A stretch of DNA of 64,000 bases from Chloroflexota bacterium (GTDB taxonomy: Bacteria; Chloroflexota; UBA11872; VXNJ01). Below, one piece after another: positions 27,509-35,914 of the stretch; positions within the stretch are counted from its first letter, which is position 1, and each line of letters starts with the position of its first letter. The DNA is taken from NCBI GenBank assembly GCA_026707405.1, contig JAPOWW010000007.1, positions 1 to 64,000 of the forward strand, given 5' to 3'. A program made the position numbers and the translations under genes. Under the pieces are notes generated by a model. That model was not told the origin of the DNA and did not search any database. It was given only the letters and a program-made list of their open reading frames with translations.

Positions 27509-28729
27509 ATGCTGATCGCTGACGCGAAGACGTGGGCTGTTGCCAATCCCCCGCCGCACTACGGCGGCACGTTCTGGGTATTTCTCAAGCTGACCACCAA
27601 CGACGGCATCTCCGGTTACGGCGAGGCTTACGGAGTCCCCTTTGCGCCCAGCAAGACTTGCATGCTCATCGAAGACGTGGCCGAGCGTTGCGCCTTCGGC
27701 CAAAGCCCTTTCGACATCGAGACCATCTGGCGGCGCATGTATTCCAGCGGCTATGCCCAGCACCCCGAGCTGACGATGGGCGGCGTCATGAGCGCCATCG
27801 AAATAGCGTGCTGGGATATCGTCGGCAAGGCGCTTGACCAGCCCGTCTACAACCTGCTCGGCGGCCAGGTCAACGAGAGGCTGCGCTCCTACACTTACCT
27901 GTACCCGTCCGTCGCGTCCGCCGGCCAACTCTCGGTAACCGAAATCCACGCCGACCCCGACGCTGCCCCCAGGCGGGCCGAGCACTACATCGAGCTCGGA
28001 TTCACGGCGTTGGGCTACGACCCCGTCATGCCCATGGGAACGTTCGACCCCCGCCAGCTTTCGCTTGAGTCGCTCGACAACGCCGAGCTTGTGACGAAAA
28101 ACATGCGCGAGGCCGCCGGAAGCGCCTGCGACTTGCTCATCAAGACTCACGGACAGATGACTACATCCAGCGCCATCCGCCTCGCCAGCCGGCTCGAAAA
28201 GTACGATCCCCTCTGGTTCGAAGAACCGACCCCGCCCGAAAACCGCGACGAGATGGCCCGCGTCGCCCGCTCGACCAGCATCCCGGTCGCCACCGGCGAG
28301 CGACTGGTGAGCAAGTACGAGTTCGCCGACGTGCTCTCGAAACAAGCCGCCGCGATACTTCAGCCCGCGCTGGCGAGAGTCGGCGGCATCCTCGAAGCCA
28401 AGAAGATCGCCGGCATGGCCGAAGCCCACTACGCCCAAATGGCCCCGCACCTCTACGCCGGCCCCATCGAAGCCGCTGCCAACATCCAGCTCGCCACGTG
28501 CTCGCCCAACTTCCTGATCCAGGAAAGCATCGAGACCTTCGGCGGCTTCTACGCCGAAATCCTCAAGGAGCCGATCGAATGGCAAGACGGCTACATCATT
28601 CCCTCGGCCAGACCCGGCATCGGCATCGAGCTCGACGAGTCAGTCGCCGAGGCGCACCCGTGCCTCGACGATGATGTGTTCCCCCCGCTCGACGAGCACC
28701 CGTTCGTCCACGAACTGGAAGGCCGCTAG
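27509..28729 (+). CDS. mandelate racemase/muconate lactonizing enzyme family (enolase superfamily)
   Basis: 406 aa. Capping domain then a (beta/alpha)8 barrel. FEEPTPPEN and ATGERL carry two metal Glu ligands, and APHLYAGP a catalytic His, arranged as in acid-sugar dehydratases. The strand that normally gives the first metal ligand (D-x-N/H-G) reads LIKTHGQMTT, with Lys in place of Asp. GGGAG-like AAAGGGAG lies before ATG 27509. Probably acts on a sugar acid; exact substrate unknown. SAR202 genomes are noted for many paralogues of this superfamily. Confidence 0.85.
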   Translation: MLIADAKTWAVANPPPHYGGTFWVFLKLTTNDGISGYGEAYGVPFAPSKTCMLIEDVAERCAFGQSPFDIETIWRRMYSSGYAQHPELTMGGVMSAIEIACWDIVGKALDQPVYNLLGGQVNERLRSYTYLYPSVASAGQLSVTEIHADPDAAPRRAEHYIELGFTALGYDPVMPMGTFDPRQLSLESLDNAELVTKNMREAAGSACDLLIKTHGQMTTSSAIRLASRLEKYDPLWFEEPTPPENRDEMARVARSTSIPVATGERLVSKYEFADVLSKQAAAILQPALARVGGILEAKKIAGMAEAHYAQMAPHLYAGPIEAAANIQLATCSPNFLIQESIETFGGFYAEILKEPIEWQDGYIIPSARPGIGIELDESVAEAHPCLDDDVFPPLDEHPFVHELEGR

Positions 28730-28775
28730 GCCGACTAGATAACCAAAACCAGACCCAATCACTCACCGCCGCTTC

Positions 28776-28812
28776 CACCCCCTCTCCCTTGACGGGAGAG
28801 GGTCGGGGGTGA
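28776..28812. repeat. CCCTCTCCC/GGGAGAGGG palindromic repeat
   Basis: CACCCCCTCTCCC-TTGAC-GGGAGAGGGTCGGGGGTG, an imperfect palindrome of the very common intergenic type, 47 bases after the enolase-superfamily gene. It could also act as a transcription terminator. Confidence 0.7.
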
Positions 28813-28852
28813 GGGTGTACTCCAATTCGTCATTACCGCTAAGGGTCGCAAT

Positions 28853-28880
28853 CGTCATTCCGGCGGAAGCCGGAATCCAG
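28853..28880. repeat. ATTCCGGC(N)GCCGGAAT palindromic repeat
   Basis: CGTCATTCCGGC-GGAA-GCCGGAATCCAG, same family as 10055-10082 and 16392-16420. A diverged relative with CCCCGCACTCGATACGGGGCGG follows at about 28935. Confidence 0.75.
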
Positions 28881-28990
28881 AGGGGAGCGGGGACCGTGGC
28901 TCAAATAAGAGACGTGACTCCCCCGAATAGCCTGCCCCGCACTCGATACGGGGCGGGAATCCAGAGACCACCCGCCCAGCCCTAGTCCCC

Positions 28991-29022
28991 ATTCGTGGTG
29001 AGGCTGTCGAACCATGAACGGG
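28991..29022. repeat. REP-like element (TGTCGAACCATGAACGGG)
   Basis: ATTCGTGGTGAGGCTGTCGA followed by ACCATGAACGGG; related sequences lie at 16750-16844 and 49371-49427. It contains the ATG at 29014, which argues against that ATG being a true start. Confidence 0.65.
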
Positions 29023-30369
29023 AGGCGAAACCAGCTGCGGCGCCCCGCGCCCTTATACGGTGCTATCGTGCCGTCAAGCACATTCCAAGTACATAGGGCC
29101 CTTCCAATACCAAACCCAGCCAAACTGCCGCAGTGGTCCCTCATCGAGAACGCGACCAGCGTCGTCGAGTCCGACCAGCGGGTCCTCTGCGCGTGGCTCG
29201 GCGGCAGCTTCGGCGAAGCTACAGCCGATAGATGGTCTGACGTCGACTTCCGGCTTGTCATCGGCGACGGCGATTTCCAAGACTTCGTCGACGCCGACCT
29301 GGGCCTGCTTGAACGAATATCCCCCGTCGTCGGCGCGCGAGCGCGGCGAACCGCGGGCGGTGAGACGCTCCGGGTCGTTCTCTTCGAGGGGGCCGCTAGA
29401 GCCGACTTCCTGTACATAACCGAGTCCGGCGCGACATCCCGCCCCGGGGAGCGGTCCCACCTCCTCCTCGACAGAGCGGGCATCCACCCCACCATCGCCC
29501 GCCTGCCCGCCGAGCGGCCCGCCTCTAGAAACGAGATACTCCGCCGATTGGAAAACGATATCCCGGCAGCTCTGGCCCGGCACCGCAATGCGATAGCCGT
29601 CGGATCGCTCATCGCCGCCTTCGAGGAGCATGTAGTTCTATTGGGATGCGTCGAAAGCCTGTTCGCGCTGCTTCGGGACCCCGCAAAGGCAGGCAGGCTC
29701 GGAAACAAGCACAAGGGGTCTGCCCTAACCGTGGACGACCAGGACAGGCTCCTGGCAACGCTCACACCCTGGAGCGACCCGGTTGCCGCGTGTTCTTCGC
29801 AAGCGCTCGATCCCCTCCTCTCGCTGCTGGGCGAGCTTGCCGAGCGCTGCGACTGGCTCGAACAGAGTCACACATTCCTCCCAGCCTCGCATGAACCAAC
29901 CGCTCCCGGTCTCTTCGCCCCGCCGATCTGGACGTCCATCCCCGCCATCCTCAAGATGCTCGTTCACGCTCCCGTGCACGCCACCTATTTCAACCGGGGC
30001 CATTGGCAGGGAGTCCTCACCGGTGATCGCATTGCGCTCCGGGCCATCGTGAACCTGTCCTATGCAAGTGAAAACGACGATCTCGAAGGCCCCACCGAGT
30101 TCCCCGAGCTGCATCTGACCGGTGAATCCAGCAAGTCGTTAGTCGAGTGTCTGACCCCCCTCGGAGAATGCACGCCCCGGGCGCTCCTCGAATCGCAGAG
30201 CCGCATGTTCGAAGTCTTTGCCGCGGTGGGCCGCGCCGCGGCCCGTCGGCACTCGCACGCCTATCCGTTCCACCTCGAATCCGAGGTCTTCGACTACCTT
30301 GAACGCGAGGGAGCGCTCGTTCGCACGGACATCTGCAATCGCCACAGGCTCCCGGATGTCCCGCCCTGA
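29014..30369 (+). CDS. nucleotidyltransferase-domain protein
   Basis: Up to 451 aa. A minimal nucleotidyltransferase core is visible at about residues 60-110: WLGGSFGEATADRWSDVDFRLVI, that is G-S followed by D-x-D on the second strand, and a third acidic residue in RADFLYI. The remaining ~300 residues are helical and unassigned. The ATG at 29014 lies inside a REP-like repeat; GTG 29068 or a later codon is more likely, so the N-terminus is uncertain. Possible roles are nucleotide transfer to a small molecule (aminoglycoside adenylyltransferase-like) or RNA. It is 24 bases before the AlkZ-like gene. Confidence 0.65.
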   Translation: MNGRRNQLRRPAPLYGAIVPSSTFQVHRALPIPNPAKLPQWSLIENATSVVESDQRVLCAWLGGSFGEATADRWSDVDFRLVIGDGDFQDFVDADLGLLERISPVVGARARRTAGGETLRVVLFEGAARADFLYITESGATSRPGERSHLLLDRAGIHPTIARLPAERPASRNEILRRLENDIPAALARHRNAIAVGSLIAAFEEHVVLLGCVESLFALLRDPAKAGRLGNKHKGSALTVDDQDRLLATLTPWSDPVAACSSQALDPLLSLLGELAERCDWLEQSHTFLPASHEPTAPGLFAPPIWTSIPAILKMLVHAPVHATYFNRGHWQGVLTGDRIALRAIVNLSYASENDDLEGPTEFPELHLTGESSKSLVECLTPLGECTPRALLESQSRMFEVFAAVGRAAARRHSHAYPFHLESEVFDYLEREGALVRTDICNRHRLPDVPP

Positions 30370-30393
30370 TACTCCGCAAAAGACCTGAGCAGT

Positions 30394-31626
30394 TTGGCCA
30401 TCATCCTCTCAGACCAGGAAATCCGGTGGCTGCGCCTCCGCGCCCAGCGGCTTTACCCCAAGCCGGCTGGTCCGAGCCAATCGGTCGCCGAGGCAGTAGG
30501 CGCGCTCTGCGCCGTCCAGGCCCAGTACCCGCCTGCCGCCGCTCTGGCGCTGCGCCCGCGCGCGAGTGGTTTCGTAGCGGCAGACGTCGAGCGCGCTCGC
30601 CTGCGCGAACGCTCGGTCATGCGGACCTGGTGTATGCGCGGCACGCTTCATTTGCTTGCGACAGAGGACGTATCTTGGCTCCTCGCCTTGCATGGGCCTG
30701 TCTTCGCCGCGGCCGGCCGCCGGCGCCGCCGTCAAGTGGGACTGGACGACGAGTCCTCCGCGAAAGGCCTTGAAGCGCTCGGGGAAATCCTCTCGGGCGG
30801 CAAACCGAAAACGCGAGCCGAGATCGCCTGCCTGTTAAAGCGTCGCGACATACTCACCAAAGGCCAGGCCGTCTATCACCTCCTGCGACTTGCCGGCCTG
30901 GAGCGGGTGGTCTGCTTCGGCCCTGACCTGGACGGCGAACCTACCTATGTCCTGTTCGAAGATTGGGTACCGTCCGGCAGCCAGGCCCGTCCGGAACAGC
31001 CGCAGGCGGAGCTGGCGCGCCGATATCTGTCGGCTCACGGCCCCGCCGGACCGGACGATCTGGCCGCTTGGTCGGGACTTCGTAAGACGAGCGTTCGGAC
31101 CGCCTGGAACCAGATCGAAGACGACTTGATCGAGGTGCGCACCGATACTTCCTCGTTTTCGATGCTTCAGTCGCAGCTCCCTTGGCTCAAGAAAACGCCC
31201 CCGGACGATCGCGTCGTCCACCTGCTGCCCGCCTACGACCCATATCTTCTCGGCTATCGCAAGCGGGAGCTCGCAGTCCCCGCCAGACACGCCAGGCGGA
31301 TCCATCCTGGCGGCGGCCTGCTGCGTCCTGTGATGCTCGTCGACGGCGTCGCCCATGCCACCTGGAAGACACAACGGATGAAGGACGGCCTGGGCCTTGT
31401 CGTCGAGCCGTTCGAGAAGCTCACCGAGGCCGTCGAGCGCGCCCTGGAAGCTGAATTTGCGGATCTCGAACGGTACCTGGAGGTCCCCGATCAAGCCACG
31501 CCTCGCCGCCCCAGACTGAATCCGGTCTCGACGGTCCCGATGCGACCGTCCCGGACCACATCCCGACCTCGCCCGCAACCGCCGGAGCCTCTCGTCTCTT
31601 CCAGATGCCGGGCAGGTTCCGGTTGA
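30394..31626 (+). CDS. AlkZ/YcaQ-like winged-helix DNA glycosylase
   Basis: 410 aa, family of tandem winged helices (HTH_42, PF06224) that unhook interstrand crosslinks or bulky alkyl adducts. The catalytic Q-x-Q of AlkZ enzymes is seen at Q42-A-Q44 in CAVQAQYP. RTWCMRGTLHLL and LLPAYDPYLLGYR are other family segments. The last ~35 residues are Pro/Arg/Ser-rich and look disordered. Start is TTG 30394. It is likely a DNA repair enzyme; the lesion it removes is not readable from sequence. Confidence 0.8.
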   Translation: MAIILSDQEIRWLRLRAQRLYPKPAGPSQSVAEAVGALCAVQAQYPPAAALALRPRASGFVAADVERARLRERSVMRTWCMRGTLHLLATEDVSWLLALHGPVFAAAGRRRRRQVGLDDESSAKGLEALGEILSGGKPKTRAEIACLLKRRDILTKGQAVYHLLRLAGLERVVCFGPDLDGEPTYVLFEDWVPSGSQARPEQPQAELARRYLSAHGPAGPDDLAAWSGLRKTSVRTAWNQIEDDLIEVRTDTSSFSMLQSQLPWLKKTPPDDRVVHLLPAYDPYLLGYRKRELAVPARHARRIHPGGGLLRPVMLVDGVAHATWKTQRMKDGLGLVVEPFEKLTEAVERALEAEFADLERYLEVPDQATPRRPRLNPVSTVPMRPSRTTSRPRPQPPEPLVSSRCRAGSG

Positions 31627-31640
31627 AAGTCCCAATACGG

Positions 31641-33770
31641 TTACCCGTCGGCCGGCGGTTCCAATACCGTGTCCTGTTTGCCCGAGATGCCCAGGTTCTG
31701 AACGCGCAGGTCCGCCGCCGGAGGAGTTTCGGCAACATCGAACGGATTCTCGGCGAAGAAGTGCGCCAGGTACTCAGCCAGCGCATCCTGTTCCGTGCCC
31801 GGTTCGGTGAAACGCGCCAGGCCTGCGTTCGTCAAAGCCGCCTCGTCGATAACCCCGTTTCCGTTGGTATCGGGAAAATCCGGGTTGGGCGCATTGATCT
31901 GCCCGGCCTCGCCCGGTAGATCGACTCGGCCCGGGGCCGGGAGCGGGAACGGATAGCCATCGCCTCCGTTCGCCAGGAAGTTCAACGTGACCATCTTTAT
32001 CTCGCGTCCGGAATCGCCGGCTAGATTCCCCGCCCGCACCACGACGTCAACCACCGCTCCGCCGTCATCAACGATCGCAAGCGAGCGTAATCGCTCACCC
32101 GGCGGCGCTGCGGGATCGAAGCTGAAGCGCATTCCGCCTATCTGCGGGAACCTGCCTACGGTCGCCTCGCCAACCCCATCGAAGCCGATTGCATGTTCCA
32201 TGATCTCGCGAAGCTGCTGCGCGGTCAGCGGGACGATCACGAGTCCATTGTTGAAACGCAGGGCGCCCTCGATGTCGAACTGGGAAACGCCTCCTTCCGT
32301 CTTGTCGGCGCTGGGGTTCGCCTGCGGCGGCAAGAAATTCACGTCCTCTGGCTCCGTCGTGCCGGGCGGCTGGACGGTCATTCCGATCTGATCTCGGATC
32401 CCTCCACCATTCTTCAGCGCAACCGCCACGTCCGGGTCCACCTGCCGGGCCACCCAGAGAAAGGCGTCGGCTGTCAGATTACCCAGGTTCGTCTCCTGGG
32501 TGCGCACGTCTCGCCGCCTGCCTGCTAGGTAGACGCTCGTCCTCCCCACGACATTCCCGTCGCGGCTCCGCAGTACACTTCTCAATGAGTCGGCGATCCG
32601 GCTCACGTCCGGGATCGGTCGCGCCCCTAGCGCCTCCACCGCTTGCTCGTTCGCGGCATAGGCGCCGCTCGTGGCTGCGTCCACGCTCTCGGGGCTCACC
32701 ACTCCCCGATCGTCGAAGCCGACCACCAGCCGCCCCAGGTATCGGTAATCGCCGTCGGTGTTGACCAGGAGCAGCGGCTCCGCCGAAGCCGACTCCAGCA
32801 GGAGCGGATACATGTCGGCGGCCTCGTCCCCGGAGCGCAAACGGTCGTTCTCGTCGGCGAGAAGTGTGTTCGAGCCGCCCCCCACCACGATATCCACGTC
32901 CACCAGCTTGGAGGCCAGCTCCTTTTCGAGCGCAAGTCGCTGCATGTGCGCCAGCAAGATGACTTTGTTGACGCCCTTGCCAACGACTTGGTCCACCGCC
33001 CGCTGCACGATTGACGCCAGCTCATCCATGTCCGTGCTGTCTGCGGGTGCAACGCTGATGCCGCCGACGCCCGTGAGTCTCGTCAGGTGCGGAGTGGTCA
33101 CCCCGACCACTCCGATGCGCTCGCCGCCTACCGCGATAATCACGCTCGCCGCAAGGCTCCCGGGCGGCCGCGGTGCCTCCTGCGCATCTTCAACTACCAG
33201 TGGCTGTAAGTTCTCGTCGTCGGCGAATCCAAGATTGCTCGACAGGTAAGGGAAGGCGGCCCCCGGATAAGTCCCGCTGTCTCCCGACTCTGCGCCGATT
33301 GCGGCCGCGAATGCCCCGGTGCCGCGGTCCAGCTCGTGGTTGCCCAGTGCGGACGCCTGGAAGCCCATCGCGTTCAGTAAGGCGATATCCCCACGCCCAT
33401 TACCCGAAACGCCCAGCACCGCGTCGTTGGCCTTGTCCCCCGCCGCATAGAACCGCGGACCTGGAACGAAGTTGTCCCCCGAGCTCAGTACGAGCGTATT
33501 GTCGGGAAATTGCTTCCGAAAGCCGTCCAGTAGGGCCGAGAAGTTCTCGACGTTTTCTAGCGCCCCCACCGCCCCGTCCATGTCCCCGGCGTGAAGCAGT
33601 TGCAGGGTAAAGGCCGGCTGGTCGGTCCTGTCGCCGCCGGTGGATCGCGCCCCATCCACCCACCACCTCACCGCGACCAGCGCCGCAACGGTCCCCAGCA
33701 GAACCACCGCCAGGCTGACAGTGACCGTCAGTCTCCTGGATCGGCGCATCCGGGTCGGCCCCCTGTTCAT
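31641..33770 (-). CDS. secreted/anchored 5'-nucleotidase family metallophosphatase
   Basis: 709 aa, UshA/5'-nucleotidase type. An N-terminal basic stretch and hydrophobic helix (LTVTVSLAVVLLGTVAALVAV) export or anchor it. The calcineurin-like domain has LQLLHAGDMDG, SSGDNFVPGP, ALGNHELDRG and ILLAHMQ; the first motif reads D-M-D rather than D-x-H. The C-terminal 5'-nucleotidase substrate domain includes NLTADAFLW and KNGGGIRDQIG. Probably hydrolyses extracellular nucleotides or cyclic nucleotides to release phosphate. Its end lies 15 bases from the convergent AlkZ-like gene. Confidence 0.85.
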   Translation of the reverse strand: MNRGPTRMRRSRRLTVTVSLAVVLLGTVAALVAVRWWVDGARSTGGDRTDQPAFTLQLLHAGDMDGAVGALENVENFSALLDGFRKQFPDNTLVLSSGDNFVPGPRFYAAGDKANDAVLGVSGNGRGDIALLNAMGFQASALGNHELDRGTGAFAAAIGAESGDSGTYPGAAFPYLSSNLGFADDENLQPLVVEDAQEAPRPPGSLAASVIIAVGGERIGVVGVTTPHLTRLTGVGGISVAPADSTDMDELASIVQRAVDQVVGKGVNKVILLAHMQRLALEKELASKLVDVDIVVGGGSNTLLADENDRLRSGDEAADMYPLLLESASAEPLLLVNTDGDYRYLGRLVVGFDDRGVVSPESVDAATSGAYAANEQAVEALGARPIPDVSRIADSLRSVLRSRDGNVVGRTSVYLAGRRRDVRTQETNLGNLTADAFLWVARQVDPDVAVALKNGGGIRDQIGMTVQPPGTTEPEDVNFLPPQANPSADKTEGGVSQFDIEGALRFNNGLVIVPLTAQQLREIMEHAIGFDGVGEATVGRFPQIGGMRFSFDPAAPPGERLRSLAIVDDGGAVVDVVVRAGNLAGDSGREIKMVTLNFLANGGDGYPFPLPAPGRVDLPGEAGQINAPNPDFPDTNGNGVIDEAALTNAGLARFTEPGTEQDALAEYLAHFFAENPFDVAETPPAADLRVQNLGISGKQDTVLEPPADG

Positions 33771-33999
33771 CTGCCCGGCAAACGGGCCCGGCTCGTCTTT
33801 TCCTTTAGGAGTCTAGGCAAAAAGGAACCCCCCGAAGCCCCCCGTGTTCACCACGCCTGCATCGCAATCTAAAAGTACGCGTATGCGCGTTGGAACGTTT
33901 TCTCCGCAGGCCCGCCATCGTGCGGAGTTTCTGACTACTTAGACGCCGCCAGCTTGCGCGCCCTGAGCAACACGACGGGGCAGATGACGGTCTTCCGCT

Positions 34000-34761
34000 T
34001 CAGCCCGAATACCGCGAGAAAAGCTCCTCCATGAAGCCGGTCCGAAGGGATTCCGCCCATTCGTTCGCCTTTGCAAGCCCCGACCGCTCGATCTCGTCCG
34101 CCACCGCCTCCACGTCATACGCGACGCGCCGATGTTCTAGATTCCAGTCCGCGCCGTCCCAGGTCGCAAGCGCGTATCCCGCGCGTGGGTCGCCGTCGAC
34201 GGAAAAGCTCACCGGCGAAATCGTCGCGAATCCCTGCCGGTCGATCACGCCCCGTTGCTTGAAATGCACGTGACCGCCGACTATGAGATTCGCTCGCGCG
34301 CCGCCCAGCAAACGACGCGCCTCGGCAACCGGCGTCAATGGATTCTGATACAGCGGATTTCTCTCAAACAAAATGAGCGTTCCGATCTCCTGCGGCGTTG
34401 CGTGAACTATCAGCAGGTCGTCATTCGGTGACTCTCCTCCAGGAGGAGTGACGCGGTGCTCACGGGGCAGGCTGGCAAGGAAATGAATCCGCTCAGGACC
34501 GATCCGTTCGCGTATCTCGACTGCTTCTGGAGCATCGCTCGTAGCTGCCCAGATATCGGAGTTGCCCATGACGGCCGCGCACCCCAGTTCGCGAAGAAGA
34601 TCGATGCATTCAGCTTCGTGAAGGCCGCGGACGACGATGTCCCCCGCGACGACTAGTTCGTCGTACGACTCTCCCTCGAGCTCTCCCAATACCGCCCTGA
34701 GAGCCTGGATGTTGCCGTGGATGTCCGACAGTATTGCGATGACGGGTGCCGCCCGGTTCAC
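34000..34761 (-). CDS. YfcE-type metallophosphoesterase
   Basis: 253 aa from GTG 34761 with GGAGG six bases upstream; the frame is open to 34812. All calcineurin-fold motifs are intact: SDIHGN, VVAGDIVVRG, MGNSD, IVHATP and VGGHVHFKQ, so unlike the SbcD-like protein this one should bind two metals. Small cytoplasmic phosphodiesterase/phosphatase; substrate unknown. It follows the small winged-helix-like gene after 60 bases. The 33771-33999 interval between it and the 5'-nucleotidase gene holds nothing I can support. Confidence 0.85.
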   Translation of the reverse strand: MNRAAPVIAILSDIHGNIQALRAVLGELEGESYDELVVAGDIVVRGLHEAECIDLLRELGCAAVMGNSDIWAATSDAPEAVEIRERIGPERIHFLASLPREHRVTPPGGESPNDDLLIVHATPQEIGTLILFERNPLYQNPLTPVAEARRLLGGARANLIVGGHVHFKQRGVIDRQGFATISPVSFSVDGDPRAGYALATWDGADWNLEHRRVAYDVEAVADEIERSGLAKANEWAESLRTGFMEELFSRYSG

Positions 34762-34821
34762 CCACCGCCTCCATATTCCGTGCACACGTAAAGGCCCCCG
34801 AACTCGTACCAAGGCCCTGGA

Positions 34822-35130
34822 TCAGCCGCGCGGCCCTGTCAAACGCAGGCGCTGCGGCTTCGACCGTGGTATCCGCTCGATCAGCCCCCGCGCCTCCAAA
34901 TCCAACTTTACCGTAGTCGTGTACCACCCCACGCTCGACTTCTCCCACATGCTGGCCGGCGTGCGCCGTTCGACCTCATCGCGCAAGTCCTTGAAGGCGA
35001 GCTCCCCCGCTTCCTCGATAGCTTGCAGGATCGCCTCTCGCACTGGCTCGTAAATACGGCGGAGGATTCGAGTGTCGTCCCGACCGGTGTTCGGATTCTT
35101 GACCGTTATCCGCTCGCCGCTCCCGGCCAT
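34822..35130 (-). CDS. small winged-helix-like protein (DUF6958 type)
   Basis: 102 aa from ATG 35130 (AGGAG five bases upstream); the frame opens slightly earlier. ITVKNPNTGRDDTRI, YEPVREAILQAI, FKDLRDEVERR and VGWYTTTVKLDLEARGLIERI are strongly patterned like a conserved bacterial family of unknown function with a winged-helix look, ending in SKPQRLRLTG. Possibly a regulator or nucleic-acid binder; no partner is evident. Confidence 0.7.
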   Translation of the reverse strand: MAGSGERITVKNPNTGRDDTRILRRIYEPVREAILQAIEEAGELAFKDLRDEVERRTPASMWEKSSVGWYTTTVKLDLEARGLIERIPRSKPQRLRLTGPRG

Positions 35131-35274
35131 GAATGCTCCTATATCGTCCATCTGCAATCAGGGGTTGCAATCATAATTTATCCACCCGCCGCGATCGGGC
35201 CTGCGACCAAAGCCGCGTGCGGCGGCATTTCGGGTTCCGTCATCCAAAGCCGCTCCGGTCGAGACCTGTTTCGC

Positions 35275-35694
35275 CTACGCTCGACTCATTGGCGCATCCC
35301 GTGGCGGTACCGGCCACCGGCCTGCGACCCGATAAGCCTCGTCCGGTCCCGGCCACGGCGGCATCGTGACGATCAGGATGCGCAGCGGACGGTCTCCTAT
35401 CGCCCTGAACTGGAAGTGGGCGCCAACGGGGATCGACAGGCTCCCGCCCGGAGACACTTCCACGACCCGATCCTCGTCCCCCTGCCGCCTCCACACTTGT
35501 CCCGTGCCGTCGAGTACGTACCAGACCTCTTCGACCGTCCTGTGCGCGACCGCCACCGACACCTCTCCAGGATTCAGCGTGCAGTGCACCATGCTGCCGC
35601 GGCTCGTGGCCGAAAGTAGCCGAATCTCCGATCCGTCCGGCGCCAGCGTGTCAAAGTCCCTGGCAAGCCGTTTGTAGTCCAGGTCCTGACTCAT
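35275..35694 (-). CDS. cupin-domain protein
   Basis: 139 aa from ATG 35694, preceded by AGGG; the frame continues upstream to 35856 but that part is unlike protein. One cupin barrel: HRTVEEVWYVLDGTGQVWR (motif 1 with His/Glu) and VEVSPGGSLSIPVGAHFQFRA (motif 2). Small metal-binding isomerase, dioxygenase or sensor; not further assignable. Confidence 0.75.
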   Translation of the reverse strand: MSQDLDYKRLARDFDTLAPDGSEIRLLSATSRGSMVHCTLNPGEVSVAVAHRTVEEVWYVLDGTGQVWRRQGDEDRVVEVSPGGSLSIPVGAHFQFRAIGDRPLRILIVTMPPWPGPDEAYRVAGRWPVPPRDAPMSRA

Positions 35695-35877
35695 ACAGTC
35701 GACCCTATACCTCATCAGTGCAGAAAGCCTCACCGAACGAGACCCTTGAACAACGGCGGGCGCGCTGAAAGCAGCCTGCCCATCCCGTCCGGGATTTTCA
35801 ACATAAAGCGTTCCCAGGTTCAATGCACGGCCTGAACGAGCTGCCGGTGATTGCATTGAGCCGCCCTATGCCCTGTT

Positions 35878-35908
35878 GCGCCTGCCGGTCGACGTGACCG
35901 GCAGGCGC
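35878..35908 (-). terminator. hairpin after the VWA gene
   Basis: Perfect 13-bp stem GCGCCTGCCGGTC/GACCGGCAGGCGC with a five-base loop, six bases downstream of the VWA gene stop. There is no T-run, so it may act by stalling or stabilise the transcript end. Confidence 0.55.
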
Positions 35909-35914
35909 GGGCTG

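Noticed and set aside
31641..33770. Calling the 5'-nucleotidase-like enzyme inactive because motif I reads D-M-D
   Set aside because: Other motifs are intact and D-x-E/D variants occur in this family, so loss of activity is not supported.
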